A stretch of 64,000 nucleotides of DNA from Cladorhizidae sp. MBARI D1340-BT2 (taxonomy: Eukaryota; Porifera; Demospongiae; Poecilosclerida; Cladorhizidae). Location: contig JAQNBH010000015.1 of NCBI GenBank assembly GCA_028752905.1, positions 33,400,163 through 33,464,162 of the forward strand. The letters are read 5' to 3'. The notes under the pieces were generated by a model. That model had not been told where the DNA came from. It saw nothing but the letters and a program-made list of their open reading frames with translations, and made no database searches. Made by a program: the position numbers and the translations under genes. Every line of letters begins with the position of its first letter. Within the stretch, counting starts at the first letter, position 1. Shown here in pieces: positions 1 through 9,358 of this stretch.

Positions 1-129
1 CCTAACCCTAGCCACTGCCCTGGTCCTAACCCTAGCCACTGCCCTGGCTCTAACCCTAGCCACTGCCCTGACCCTAGCCACTGCCCTGGTCCTAACCCTA
101 GCCACTGCCCTGGCTCTGACCCTAGCTGA
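1..129. repeat. Minisatellite, about 24-bp unit, at the left edge
   Basis: About five imperfect units of 19-25 bp carrying the core AACCCTAGCCACTG followed by CCCTGG. CCTAACCCTA resembles telomeric sequence, but units are long and interrupted, so this is a minisatellite and not a telomere. It lies in the SARS2 intron, or beyond exon 4. The core is close to the complement of the 29-bp array at 9553-17205. Confidence 0.85.
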
Positions 130-272
130 TGGCCTAATGTCAGTACTGATATGTGCAATATTGATGGTCATGAAGAAGTAGTCAGAATTACAACAAGAGG
201 AGGTAGTCAATGGCAACCCCACCCACCTTGCAAAATCATCTTATTGATTTGATTTGTTTGTTATGAACTTAC

Positions 273-1488
273 TACATCAGGATGAGTCAAGTTAGGAAGA
301 TGTGAGAGTTGGGAGAAAAACCTTTTCTCGATGGTGACAAACTGCTCCTAGGTATCCAAGAAAAAAGTAGTGCTTTGTAACACAACAGAAGGGGTTAAAT
401 CCAAGTATGCAAAATATGACACCAAATGTTGACACAGCACAAGGGGTTAATCCCAGTATGCAACAAGAATGTTTACAACACAACAAACTTTATAAACAGA
501 AGGGGTTAATACCAGAATATAACCACCCTATCCACACTAGGAATGTAACATTTCCACAACACCCAAAACAACTTGCATCTCTGCTAAGTTCCTTCACCAC
601 TTGTGAGAATCAAATCAAACACTTTGAAAAAGAAGCTGAAATCCTTTTTCTGGGAATAGTTCATAAATAACTTTAATTCTGATTTACCATGCACTTGGCA
701 CTATCTTTGTCCATGCAGTAAATGTTTTTCATTACCATATCCAATTAACTATTCTCACCTATAAGGCTGAGCTGGTAAGCCTTCAGCACACTCTCATCCT
801 TTGTATATACATTATTTTGATGCTATTATACAGTGCTGTAAAATCATATATAATAATAATATATAATAATAATAAATATCTCCTGCATTACGCTACCTGC
901 TCGTGTCTAGTGTGAATTGGGATTAAGTGATATTGTGACATACCTGCAGTGACTTCATCTGAGTCTTAAGTTCAGTGGCTCTTAGCATGACATCCCCAGG
1001 AACATCCTGGCCCTATATAATGCATGGTAGTCCACTAATAATTAATGGGAATAAAACCTACCTCCTTTATAACTTGGACATTCAAAGCTTTTCTCTCTCG
1101 TTTAAGAGCTGTGATTTCCTTTTGACGCTTCTCATACTCTTCAGCGGTTGCAAACTGCCATGGAGAAGAATCAAAAAATTATTGGCAAATCGTAGCAATA
1201 TCAGGTAATGATCGCCACAAATAAAACACGCATACTAACCAGAACATCCGCATTCAAAGCTGTTCTTCTGTCTATAATGTTTTGTTTTAATCTCTCTCTA
1301 TCTCCCTTTAGATAGGTGCGTCCCATTGCAACTATATTTTGTTTAATATCAATCTCAAGTTCCTTCCTTGCAGTAGACGTCGTGTGCAAGGAATTAAAGG
1401 CGTGACAATCCAGCATTATTTGCCTCTTGGCGAGCTCCAGACAATAACGATAGCTGATTATTAGCTTGACACGCACAGCCAGACTCAT
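273..1488 (-). CDS. SARS2: Mitochondrial seryl-tRNA synthetase, N-terminal exons 1-4 (partial)
   Basis: Charges mitochondrial tRNA-Ser with serine. Four exons on the minus strand join in phase 0: 1488-1240 (ATG, 83 codons), 1154-1062 (31), 1012-944 (23) and 347-273 (25), each bounded by AG and GT. The 162 codons give a possible N-terminal mitochondrial leader, then the helical hairpin arm of class II SerRS (about residues 60-140). Exon 4 carries LPNLTHPDV, matching the LPNxTHPDVPVG block that ends the arm in SARS2 proteins. The catalytic core and class II motifs 1-3 must lie to the left, outside the window. Exon 1 starts 137 bp after the SDHAF1 stop on the same strand. Exon boundaries are inferred from splice consensus and frame; identity rests mainly on the exon 4 motif and the coiled-coil pattern. 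Confidence 0.72.
384..545. repeat. Short tandem repeat, about 60-bp unit, in SARS2 intron 3
   Basis: Three imperfect units begin with ACAGAAGGGGTTAAT or a variant (near 385, 435 and 495), separated by AC-rich sequence. The open frame across it on the plus strand is low-complexity and looks like no protein family, so I do not call it coding. The rest of the 348-943 intron has an (ATA)n stretch near 848-884. Confidence 0.6.
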
Positions 1489-1624
1489 ATCGAAAAGCTA
1501 AGGTAAAGGTAAAAGTCGTCTCTCTCAGAACAGTGAATTGATAGCGACCCCTTACCCAATACCAGTGCCCAAAGTGTCTCTAATGTGCTTATAAGTTGCG
1601 CACACAAACAATTAGCATGGTCAA

Positions 1625-1852
1625 CTATACAGTGGTCATTTTGTCGGATTGTTGCAGTGTTTTTAGCTGCCTTCTCCCTCTCCGAAGTAAGTAGTCGATC
1701 ATAATAGTGTCCGTTTTCTTGATTTTAGCACTTTTCCTGAACTCCTGCTGCACGATAAGCTTCGTCTGCTCGGGTTTACTCCGACAGGCACCTAGAAAGT
1801 GCTTGTACAACTTTAGAACTTCTCTTTGAAGTTGGGTCCTTCTTACTGCCAT
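1625..1852 (-). CDS. SDHAF1: Succinate dehydrogenase assembly factor 1 (LYR family)
   Basis: A 75-residue single-exon protein. SDHAF1 is a mitochondrial matrix LYR-motif chaperone that helps deliver Fe-S clusters to the SDHB subunit of respiratory complex II. Here LQREVLKLYKHFLGA (residues 8-22) aligns with the LYR helix; the tripeptide reads LYK instead of LYR. YLLRRGRRQLKTL (about residues 55-67) matches the family's YxxRRGRRQL block, which holds the Arg and Gly altered in human SDHAF1 deficiency. Human SDHAF1 is 115 residues, and the extra human tail is absent here. The ATG at 1852 is 97 bp from the divergent CCDC97 start, suggesting a shared promoter. SARS2 follows 137 bp downstream on the same strand. 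Confidence 0.9.
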   Translation of the reverse strand: MAVRRTQLQREVLKLYKHFLGACRSKPEQTKLIVQQEFRKSAKIKKTDTIMIDYLLRRGRRQLKTLQQSDKMTTV

Positions 1853-1949
1853 AACTCTCCCTCAAATTAGCACTCAGTACTGTGTGTTTTTTGCCAGGTC
1901 ATGTGCTATTAGGGGTCAGAGGTCGTTCTAAAGTTGGTGACTTCATAGA
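1853..1949. promoter_or_regulatory. Putative bidirectional promoter between SDHAF1 and CCDC97
   Basis: Only 97 bp separate the divergent start codons, so both transcripts must start within or very near this interval unless one has an upstream non-coding exon. I see no clear TATA box. Inferred from gene layout only. Confidence 0.45.
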
Positions 1950-3146
1950 ATGTCTGAATCATACTTGGAATCGTCTTTCTTCCCTCTACTTCCATTTCAC
2001 CCCAAGTCAAGTCAAGTCACCCCATCTTCTGCTTCCTTGTCTTCTTGCCCTCCTACGAACCAACCCTCCATTCCCTTCAAAACCACACCCACCACCAGTT
2101 CTAGTTCTGCCCTCACTACCAGTTCCCTCGTCCCCCCATCATCTGGGTCTATCAACTGCCCATCGCCTACTCATGTGTCCGCATCATCCCGGGACCCCTC
2201 TTTTTCACCTACTATGTTCGATAAGATCATCTCCTCTGGATGCATCATTAAGAGTCAGCAGAGAGGAGAATTAGATCTCTCGCATTCCCAACTCTGTAGT
2301 GAACTAACTACTATTTTGCACCAAAGACCAGGTTCCTTCCTGATGAAGTATGGGAAGTATTTAGGCCAGCAAGACCTCGCATACTTTGATAGTATTCCAC
2401 AGAGAAATGATTTTGAGGTGAATTTCAGAGTGCAAAAACTCAAAGAAGCTCTGGGGCGTTCCTCTAAATCTTGTTTGAAGAAGTTAAGAAATCGACGCTA
2501 CGAGTATATGAGGCAACTTATGGATGGACGTGCGTACTTCACCAAGGAAGAAATGCGTCAAAGAAACCCTCTGTTATATGATTTCTACGTAGGCCAGTAC
2601 TTGACAGAAGAGGAGCAAAGAGATGAGAAAGCGTACACTGATATGTCGCTGTCATCTATGATCCTGAGTCAGATGGAGCAGGACAGGACAGCGCAACTGC
2701 TCGAGAAACAAAAAAGAAGCGAGCTCGACCAACTGTCGTTGGAAAAGAGAGAAAGAGAAGACCTGTTCAGCAGTAGTGACGGAAAATTAACCCCTCTCAG
2801 GGGGCACTGTTCGAAAAAAGCATCTCTGAGTGCAATGGAGCTGAATTCTGATCCAGCTACAGCTGAAAGGGAAAAGTGCATGCTACGGCAAGAGTTCCTG
2901 GCAGCTATGCAGGCCAACTTTCTGGATGGAAAAGACGAGGGCTTCGATTACTCTAAAATTGATACTGACGAGCAGTACGATTCCCTGGATATGAGGGAGA
3001 GGGATGAAGAGGATGGTTACTTTGACGAGGAGGAACCCTCGTGGTGCGAGGTAGAAAATGGGACTGATTTACACTCGGGTGATGAAGAAGATTTCAATTT
3101 GAAGGGGATGCACCTGGATTCAGAGGCTCAAACTTATTTAGACTGA
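1950..3146 (+). CDS. CCDC97: CCDC97-like protein (DUF2052)
   Basis: A single-exon, 398-residue protein. In mammals CCDC97 is a nuclear protein that associates with the SF3B spliceosome subcomplex. Residues about 1-90 are Ser/Pro/Thr-rich and probably disordered. About residues 105-220 hold the conserved domain: RPGSFLMKYGKYL, the aromatic/acidic DLAYFDSI, NRRYEYMRQLMDGRAYF, then EEMRQRNPLLYDFYVGQYL. The tail (from about 310) is strongly acidic with clustered Asp/Glu. The ATG at 1950 is the first in frame and precedes the whole domain; an internal Met near residue 89 is a possible alternative start. It converges with the POT transporter, 497 bp apart. The duplication boundary cuts this coding region at 2906, so 2906-3146 recurs at 39593-39833. 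Confidence 0.85.
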   Translation: MSESYLESSFFPLLPFHPKSSQVTPSSASLSSCPPTNQPSIPFKTTPTTSSSSALTTSSLVPPSSGSINCPSPTHVSASSRDPSFSPTMFDKIISSGCIIKSQQRGELDLSHSQLCSELTTILHQRPGSFLMKYGKYLGQQDLAYFDSIPQRNDFEVNFRVQKLKEALGRSSKSCLKKLRNRRYEYMRQLMDGRAYFTKEEMRQRNPLLYDFYVGQYLTEEEQRDEKAYTDMSLSSMILSQMEQDRTAQLLEKQKRSELDQLSLEKREREDLFSSSDGKLTPLRGHCSKKASLSAMELNSDPATAEREKCMLRQEFLAAMQANFLDGKDEGFDYSKIDTDEQYDSLDMRERDEEDGYFDEEEPSWCEVENGTDLHSGDEEDFNLKGMHLDSEAQTYLD

Positions 3147-3583
3147 AAGATATTGCAACACAATGATGTGTTTCCCTCCCCCCCTTCTTTTGGAGAGCAT
3201 TATTTTTCTGCTTCTAGGACAGGGGTTAGGCATGTGCTTGGCAATGTTGCAAGCATAATAACATGGCCTTGTTCAGTTTGGTAACTTCAAAGCTAGCCAC
3301 TGTTTTTTTTGTGAGGACTAGGACTATACCACAAAGCATAGAGCTATAGTGCCCTATTGATTCTCACAGGACTACTTGTAGAGGAGCTTGTCAGACAAGA
3401 TCTCATCTTGTTCATGGTGCTCCATCACTCAATGATGTGTCAGTGTTTGCACTAGGCTTCCATATGCTTGCGGGCAAACGCCTTGCCTCAAACCTATAGT
3501 GTTCATTTTCTTAGAACAACGTGTTGGAGGCTAAGTCTGGCATGATATAAAACCAAGTGTGTGCAGTTCAAATTACATGATAC

Positions 3584-3589
3584 TTTATT
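3584..3589 (-). terminator. Polyadenylation signal AATAAA of the POT transporter
   Basis: The complement of TTTATT reads AATAAA on the minus strand, 55 bp beyond the transporter stop codon, a normal position for a 3' end. The duplicate lies at 40271-40276. I found no canonical signal for CCDC97 in 3147-3600. Confidence 0.55.
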
Positions 3590-3643
3590 GCAATGTTTTC
3601 ACCATATTATGAATAATGTAGTGTCCTATTTGTGATGGACATG

Positions 3644-5799
3644 CTAGATCCAGTGGGAGGAATGGATTCTTCCCGATGAATAATATTCTTCAATCATTCC
3701 AACCTGGTTGAAGACGTCGCCTCTTTTGCGTCTCTTGTACTTGCATACAACCACCATATAGAAACACACTCCCAATCCTGCTAAAAGGGTAAGGATAAGG
3801 TAGAACCAGAAGGAACACGAGTAGCCAGTGAGGGACTGGAATGGGTAGGTCGTGATAGGCGTCCACGAGAACAGGTACTGGAGAAGAGCTGAGAGGAGAG
3901 AGAAGAGTCCTTGGAAGGAAAAGAAGAGTCCTATCAGAAGTCCTCGCATGTTGTAGGGAGCTTGTGCACATATGAACTCGAAACCTATACAGATTGAAAT
4001 ATAAACCTCGATCACGACTGTTGACTAGGCCAAATATGTAACAGGTAGGTTGATATTAAGGAGTCGAATCCTTTGAATTGCATAATTTATTTAAAAATAT
4101 TCTCAGCAATTCAATGTCTCCGTGAGTGAGAAAGTGAGAGAGTATACTATTGAAGGTGTTTATCACAATTTTAATTATAGTGCTTGGAGCAAACTTACTG
4201 GGAACGTAGAGTAAAATCTCTGCGAGAGTCACCAGCACCATTGGCAGGAAAAGCCAGAGGCCACTCAATGTTTCCCTCTCTTCGGAGAATCCCCCAGTGG
4301 CAAACATGCACTCATCATGAGCTTCTGAGGAACTGAAATAGTGATCAACTATACCCTCTAGTGCAAACAAACTCAGGACACTCATAAATGTTAGGATAGC
4401 ACCCAATCCTAAGCATTTCAGAATGCTAGGTTGTAACAGAATGTGTCTAAGAATTGGTATGATCACCAGATCCAGAAGTGGCACCAGCAGAAGGAGAAGT
4501 ATAACATTCAGGGCATTAAGTGAGGAGACTTCTAAGCCACAATTTTTCCAATGCACAGCTAGCTGAGGAACATCTGCCACGTGGCTTTGGGTCAAGCTGA
4601 GCGTGTTGATAACCTGAATAAAGATAGAGGGGGATATTATAAGCAACTTTTCATTGTATGTTAAGCAATGTATTGTCGAAAAATTTACTGACCCCTGAAT
4701 GTGGTAGGATTAGTAACCCCACAGCAACAAGCACTAGCAAAACACTGAAGAATGTTCGAACATCTTCCACCTGCTCAGTTTCATACTTGCCTCCATACCT
4801 CTTTTTGGCCAAGTCCAGTCGACTGCAGTTAGAAAAATCTATCTCATGTCTCACCGAGCTTGGCACGTGCTGCTGAGAAGGCATATTGATGACATACATA
4901 AGCACTCTGGCGATTTGTGTGAGAGGGTTGCCTTGTTTGCTGCAAGGCTCCAGCACAAACCAATCTTTGAAGAGAGCATCCAGAAGTAGAGCAGTTGTCA
5001 GACATATCAGTCCTATTCCTGCCTGAATTAAGATACCCAGCTCTAGCTCGGCAGCACAATAGCGTGGGACCGAAACCACAACGACTCCGACCTTCATAGT
5101 CCAGTACCACCAGTACAAAAATGAAGTGTAGTGAACATGAGAGCCACCCTGCAGCTGGTCCAATCCAAATGGGATAATGTTAGACATGAAACACATATAT
5201 GAGATACTCAGAAGTAAAAATGCTATAGGAAGCACAATATAGCAATTGATGGAATTCATCTTGTTGTCGTAGTTGTCCAAGGAGAAGGACACCCCAAGGA
5301 GAGCGAAGCTCGTCCAACCACACCAGAGGCTGAATCGCACCACATTGTGTCTGCCGATGTAAGTGTCTGCTATATGTCCAGCCAGTGGAAACAGCATCTG
5401 AGTTATTCCATAAATGACCAGCACTCTTGTTAAGATATAATCTGAACCAAGAATGACCTGTAGCATTTCTGCTGTGACTCCAAATATTGCCATGGAGTAG
5501 AGAGCATTCAGGAGCAATACTATAACTGTGGATTTACTCCAGAAGAAGTGATTATGGTAGATAGCGCTGCATTGAAATTTCCTTGCTGAGCAAATGATGT
5601 ACTGAGTTCGACATCCATCTTTCAAAGCAGAGTAGCTGTTGGTTATCTTGTTCTTGATGGAGCTGCAGGGAGATTCCTTGTGGGCAGTTACAACTGTGCA
5701 ATGCGGTAGTGGATAAATAGATGAATACCTGGAGCTTTCCCACCTTTCCCAACTTTCTTCTTTCCATAATTCTGGTTGAGACTGGTAGGCACCATACAT
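3644..5799 (-). CDS. POT/PTR-family (SLC15-like) proton-coupled transporter, copy 1
   Basis: Three exons: 5799-4693 (369 codons, phase 0), 4613-4199 and 3984-3644, with clean AG/GT borders, giving 620 residues. POT proteins are 12-helix plasma-membrane carriers that move di/tripeptides, nitrate or related solutes with protons. Support: about twelve hydrophobic segments; HIADTYIGRHNVVRF, matching the conserved DTYLGR loop after TM3; MSNIIPFGLDQLQGG, matching the PTR signature (NxxPFGxDQ); and FEFICAQAPYNMRGLLIG near the C terminus, matching the FxYxQAPxxMKG block. The TM1 ExxER proton motif of peptide transporters is not visible; the aligned stretch reads NALYSMAIFGVTAEM. Substrate therefore cannot be inferred. 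The N-terminal ~85 residues are unlike other family members. It converges with CCDC97. Confidence 0.82.
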
Positions 5800-7540
5800 A
5801 GCTAATTTGTTACTGGAAAATCTCGCTACCTATATAGGAGAACTCCCCCGGTTTGCGCATGCTTGTGACCGATATTACGTGCGTACACGTCACTCGTTGA
5901 TTACCCACCGATCGGTCGCCTCCCAATTCGTCCCCGAGAAGTGGACTGTTTGTTATAACCGTATCCTTGTGTCAGTGCGGCATCGGAGAGCTCTAACGCA
6001 GTAAAGTCGCCGTCTTAAATATGAACGCCCGCGCAGGTATATCAATTCGAGTGTCGTACGGCGAAGAACGTTTTAAACGACCATACCTGAGACGGTCATT
6101 GACTTTTGAGGGGTCTGGTTATCCTAAGTCTCAACTTAATTTTGCAGCAGGGCCAAGAAAAATGGACCAAGAAAAATGGACAGACCATAACATTTCTTGT
6201 CAGCATATTATAGCTTTTGTTGGCGTGACGCACACTTCACTACGAGTCCCACTCTGACAGGGTTATTTATGCACCCTGGCTTCATGATGTGGAATAAACC
6301 GGTGAGATTGACAATAGGTGGATTGGAGTAGAGCATCCTCTGATGATGAATATCCCACCAGACAAATCCTTAAAGCTGGCATTGGTGTAATCTGTATAGA
6401 TATTTAGGTGTAGTGCTAAGAGACTGATCTGAAAGTACATGTAGCATGGACTCTTAAGACACTAAATAACTGTTCTTGTACTTATCTAGTTGCTGCGAGT
6501 TAAGGAGAAGCTAAATGGCAGAGTAAGGAAATTATATTCTGCCGATTTGCTTCTGTGGAGTTGGTGGAAATCAAACTTAAAGTACATCAGTAGAAAGATC
6601 TTGAAATAAGAAGGCCAAAGGACAACAAAATTATGGACATTACAGTACATGTATACCATGAATAATTCATGATAATGGATATCATCCTCCTCATTTAGAA
6701 CTGGGCTTGGCTCTTAGATATCTCAAAGAAGATGCTTCAATCAGAAGCCTTCCTTATATTTTGGTGGGGAAAGGAAAGAGTCGGGTATCTCTAGCATGCA
6801 CAACTCGTGAAGCAGGAATTTCACTATCCACTAAATGTGAGGGGGGGAAGATCGGCATGTATATCCCACTCTGAATTGCTGATGCAACTTTTCACATCGA
6901 ACAATAAATAGCATAATTTTGTTTCCATGATCTTGAATGTAATCAAAGGGAACACTGCATGTACGATTGGTATATATATATATATATGAATGTTATATCA
7001 GTACAGGACAAGCCTGCATATATTTATATGTAAAACTTTCATAAGGCAAATTGAGGTGAGCTGGATCAGTATGATCCATTCACTTCCATTTCTATATAAA
7101 AAAGGTAATGTTTGTAACAACTATATATATACAGCAACAACACAACAATAAAAATAACTAACAGTGAAGGATTATGTGTTAAGAGTTAAATGCCACTGTT
7201 AATGCAAACTGATAGACAGACACACCTCGAGATCTTCAGTTAAAATGCACTTTTGGAGTTTGTGAGTGAAGCAAGCCTCAACTGGGTTGCAGGGTGTTGC
7301 CATGCATGGAGGGGAAATTAAAAAATGTTACCATGCACTGCTATACACACCTGGCTCTCTGAGCACCGGGGCATTCACCCGTAATTATAAACGAGTCGCC
7401 TAACCGAAACAATGAATGAACAATCATGTATCCATGTGCTCTGAGTGGAAAACTGCAGTAATTGGCATTCTGAATAAGCTGAACCTTGTTTTTGACTCCT
7501 ACCTGTCTTGTTATTCATCCTAGATCACGCACACACAGTC
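5800..7540. other. Intergenic sequence upstream of the POT transporter
   Basis: I see no supportable gene. Two open frames near 5807-6004 and 6021-6257 show no family resemblance. The first 250 bp probably contain the transporter promoter and 5' UTR. The rest is AT-rich single-copy-looking DNA with short (TA)n tracts near 6970 and 7120. Confidence 0.5.
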
Positions 7541-7544
7541 ATGC

Positions 7545-7790
7545 TCAATAGTGTATATATATATATACATACAAGCATAGTCGTACTCAATATTATATAT
7601 ATACAAGCATAGTCGTACTCAATAAACATAGTTATGCTCAATACATAATATTATATGTACAAGCATTCAGTCATTCTCAATATATAATATACAAGCACAG
7701 TCATGCTCATATACAAGCATTCAATCATTCTCAATATTATATAATTATACAAGCACAGTCATGCTCAATATTATATATATATATATGGCC
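7545..7790. repeat. Degenerate tandem repeat, about 30-60 bp unit, with (TA)n tracts
   Basis: Repeated units of the form ACAAGCA(TAGTCGTACT/CAGTCATGCT)CAATATTATATA alternate across about 245 bp. Unit length is irregular because the TA tract varies. The duplicate is at 44232-44477. Confidence 0.7.
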
Positions 7791-8589
7791 TGAAAGGTGA
7801 AAGACTTGGTACAAATATGGAATATATTATACACAATTCTAATTTAGACGAGCCCAGACACAGTACCAAACATAGGGCATATTCCTGTGTATTTAGCGAC
7901 TGTGGATAAAAAGCAGTCACGAAACGAATTTAAGAAGGGTAACTAATGGTATCCACGTGGATTTTGCTGTTGGAGTTTTATAAAAGAGAGATGGATGATT
8001 GGAAAGACAGACATATGAGTGGAGATCTGCAAAGGGAAATTCCCATATTATATCACACAGTTGACTAGTGTTCCCTACAGAGACCAGATGAGATGTATCG
8101 ATCGAAGAATCGTCTTCCACACTGCTCTAGAGAACTAAACAAAGACACTAACATCATGTCTTCATACCGAAATACAAGCAAGAACAATGGTTAACAAACG
8201 CTTATGATGATGGCCCATGTTTGGCAGTCTACATATATACTTGCACAAATTCCAGGATGTAGAAACTAGTGTCTACTAGCTCTGCATAGGTTCTAACTGT
8301 CAAGGCGAGAGATGGCTGGTCTCCAAGACAGGTGTAGCCAACACAATAAATAACATGTGTGCACATACATTTCTTAGTCCTAACTTCACAAGGCCTGCTT
8401 GAAAACCTTGTATGTATGCAAACATCCCAATACCCCCCCCCCCCCATTAGCTAGATATTGACTCCATACTGTCAGCTATCAGTGTCAACACACTGCTATA
8501 TATACAGAACTCTTCAAGGAATCCAAGAATGAAATATATGGTGTACCAAGATCATGTATGCATGCTTGTATATATGTAGTACATATATA

Positions 8590-9030
8590 GTTATACATAC
8601 ATACACAGGGGAATGCAGAGATATCCTAGTGTAGGTAAATATAATGTATGTAGTGCTGGAGATTAAATATACAGGAGAATACAGAGATATCCTATATAGT
8701 GTATAGGTAAATATAATGCATGTAGTGCTACATGCTGGATATTAAATATACAGGAGAATACAGAGATATCCTAGTGTATAGGTAAATATAATGCATGTAT
8801 ATAGTGGCTAGAGATTAAATATACAGGAGAATACACAGATATCCTAGTGTAGATATCCTAGTGTAGGTAAATATAATTAAATATACAGGAGAATACAGAG
8901 ATATCCTAGTGTATAGGTAAATATAATGCACGTAGTGCTGGAGATTAAATATACAGGAGAATACAGAGATATCCTACCTAGTGTCTAGATAAATATAATG
9001 CATATTGCTTGAGATCAAATATCCTATATT
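8590..9030. repeat. Tandem repeat, about 70-bp unit, about six copies
   Basis: Each unit contains CAGGAGAATACAGAGATATC, then CTAGTGTATAGGTAAATATA, then a variable TGTAGTGCTGGAGATT. Copies differ by small indels and one is truncated near 8840-8880. The duplicate is at 45277-45717. Confidence 0.8.
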
Positions 9031-9358
9031 GGGAGATGAGGTTAAGAAGTGGCTGACCATCTACACTAAGCCATCTACACCAGGGTATCTCATATCACCA
9101 CAATTCAATATTGTTGTATTGCAGGTCTGAACCTGCTCAGAATCATTCTTTCGTGTCCTCTTCACATCGTCTCTCTCTCTATTAAAAAAAAATAATTAGG
9201 CTCCTCACAGGTCCTCAGATATACATACTGAATTTAATATAATGTCTTTGATTGCAAGACATAAATGCATACATTTACTGAAGACAAAAAGACAATGCCC
9301 CCACAATAACTGTATACCAGGAATTACAGATATCATGCTTATGCAAGTTCTTCAGCCA

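Noticed and set aside
1..129. Telomere
   Set aside because: TAACCCTA occurs only once per roughly 24-bp unit and the array is short and followed by genes.
407..670. Plus-strand 87-codon frame
   Set aside because: Covers a tandem repeat within a SARS2 intron; low-complexity composition.
2255..2917. Minus-strand frames within CCDC97
   Set aside because: Antisense shadows of the conserved coding sequence.
5807..6257. Two plus-strand open frames upstream of the transporter
   Set aside because: No family resemblance; they overlap the expected promoter/5' UTR.
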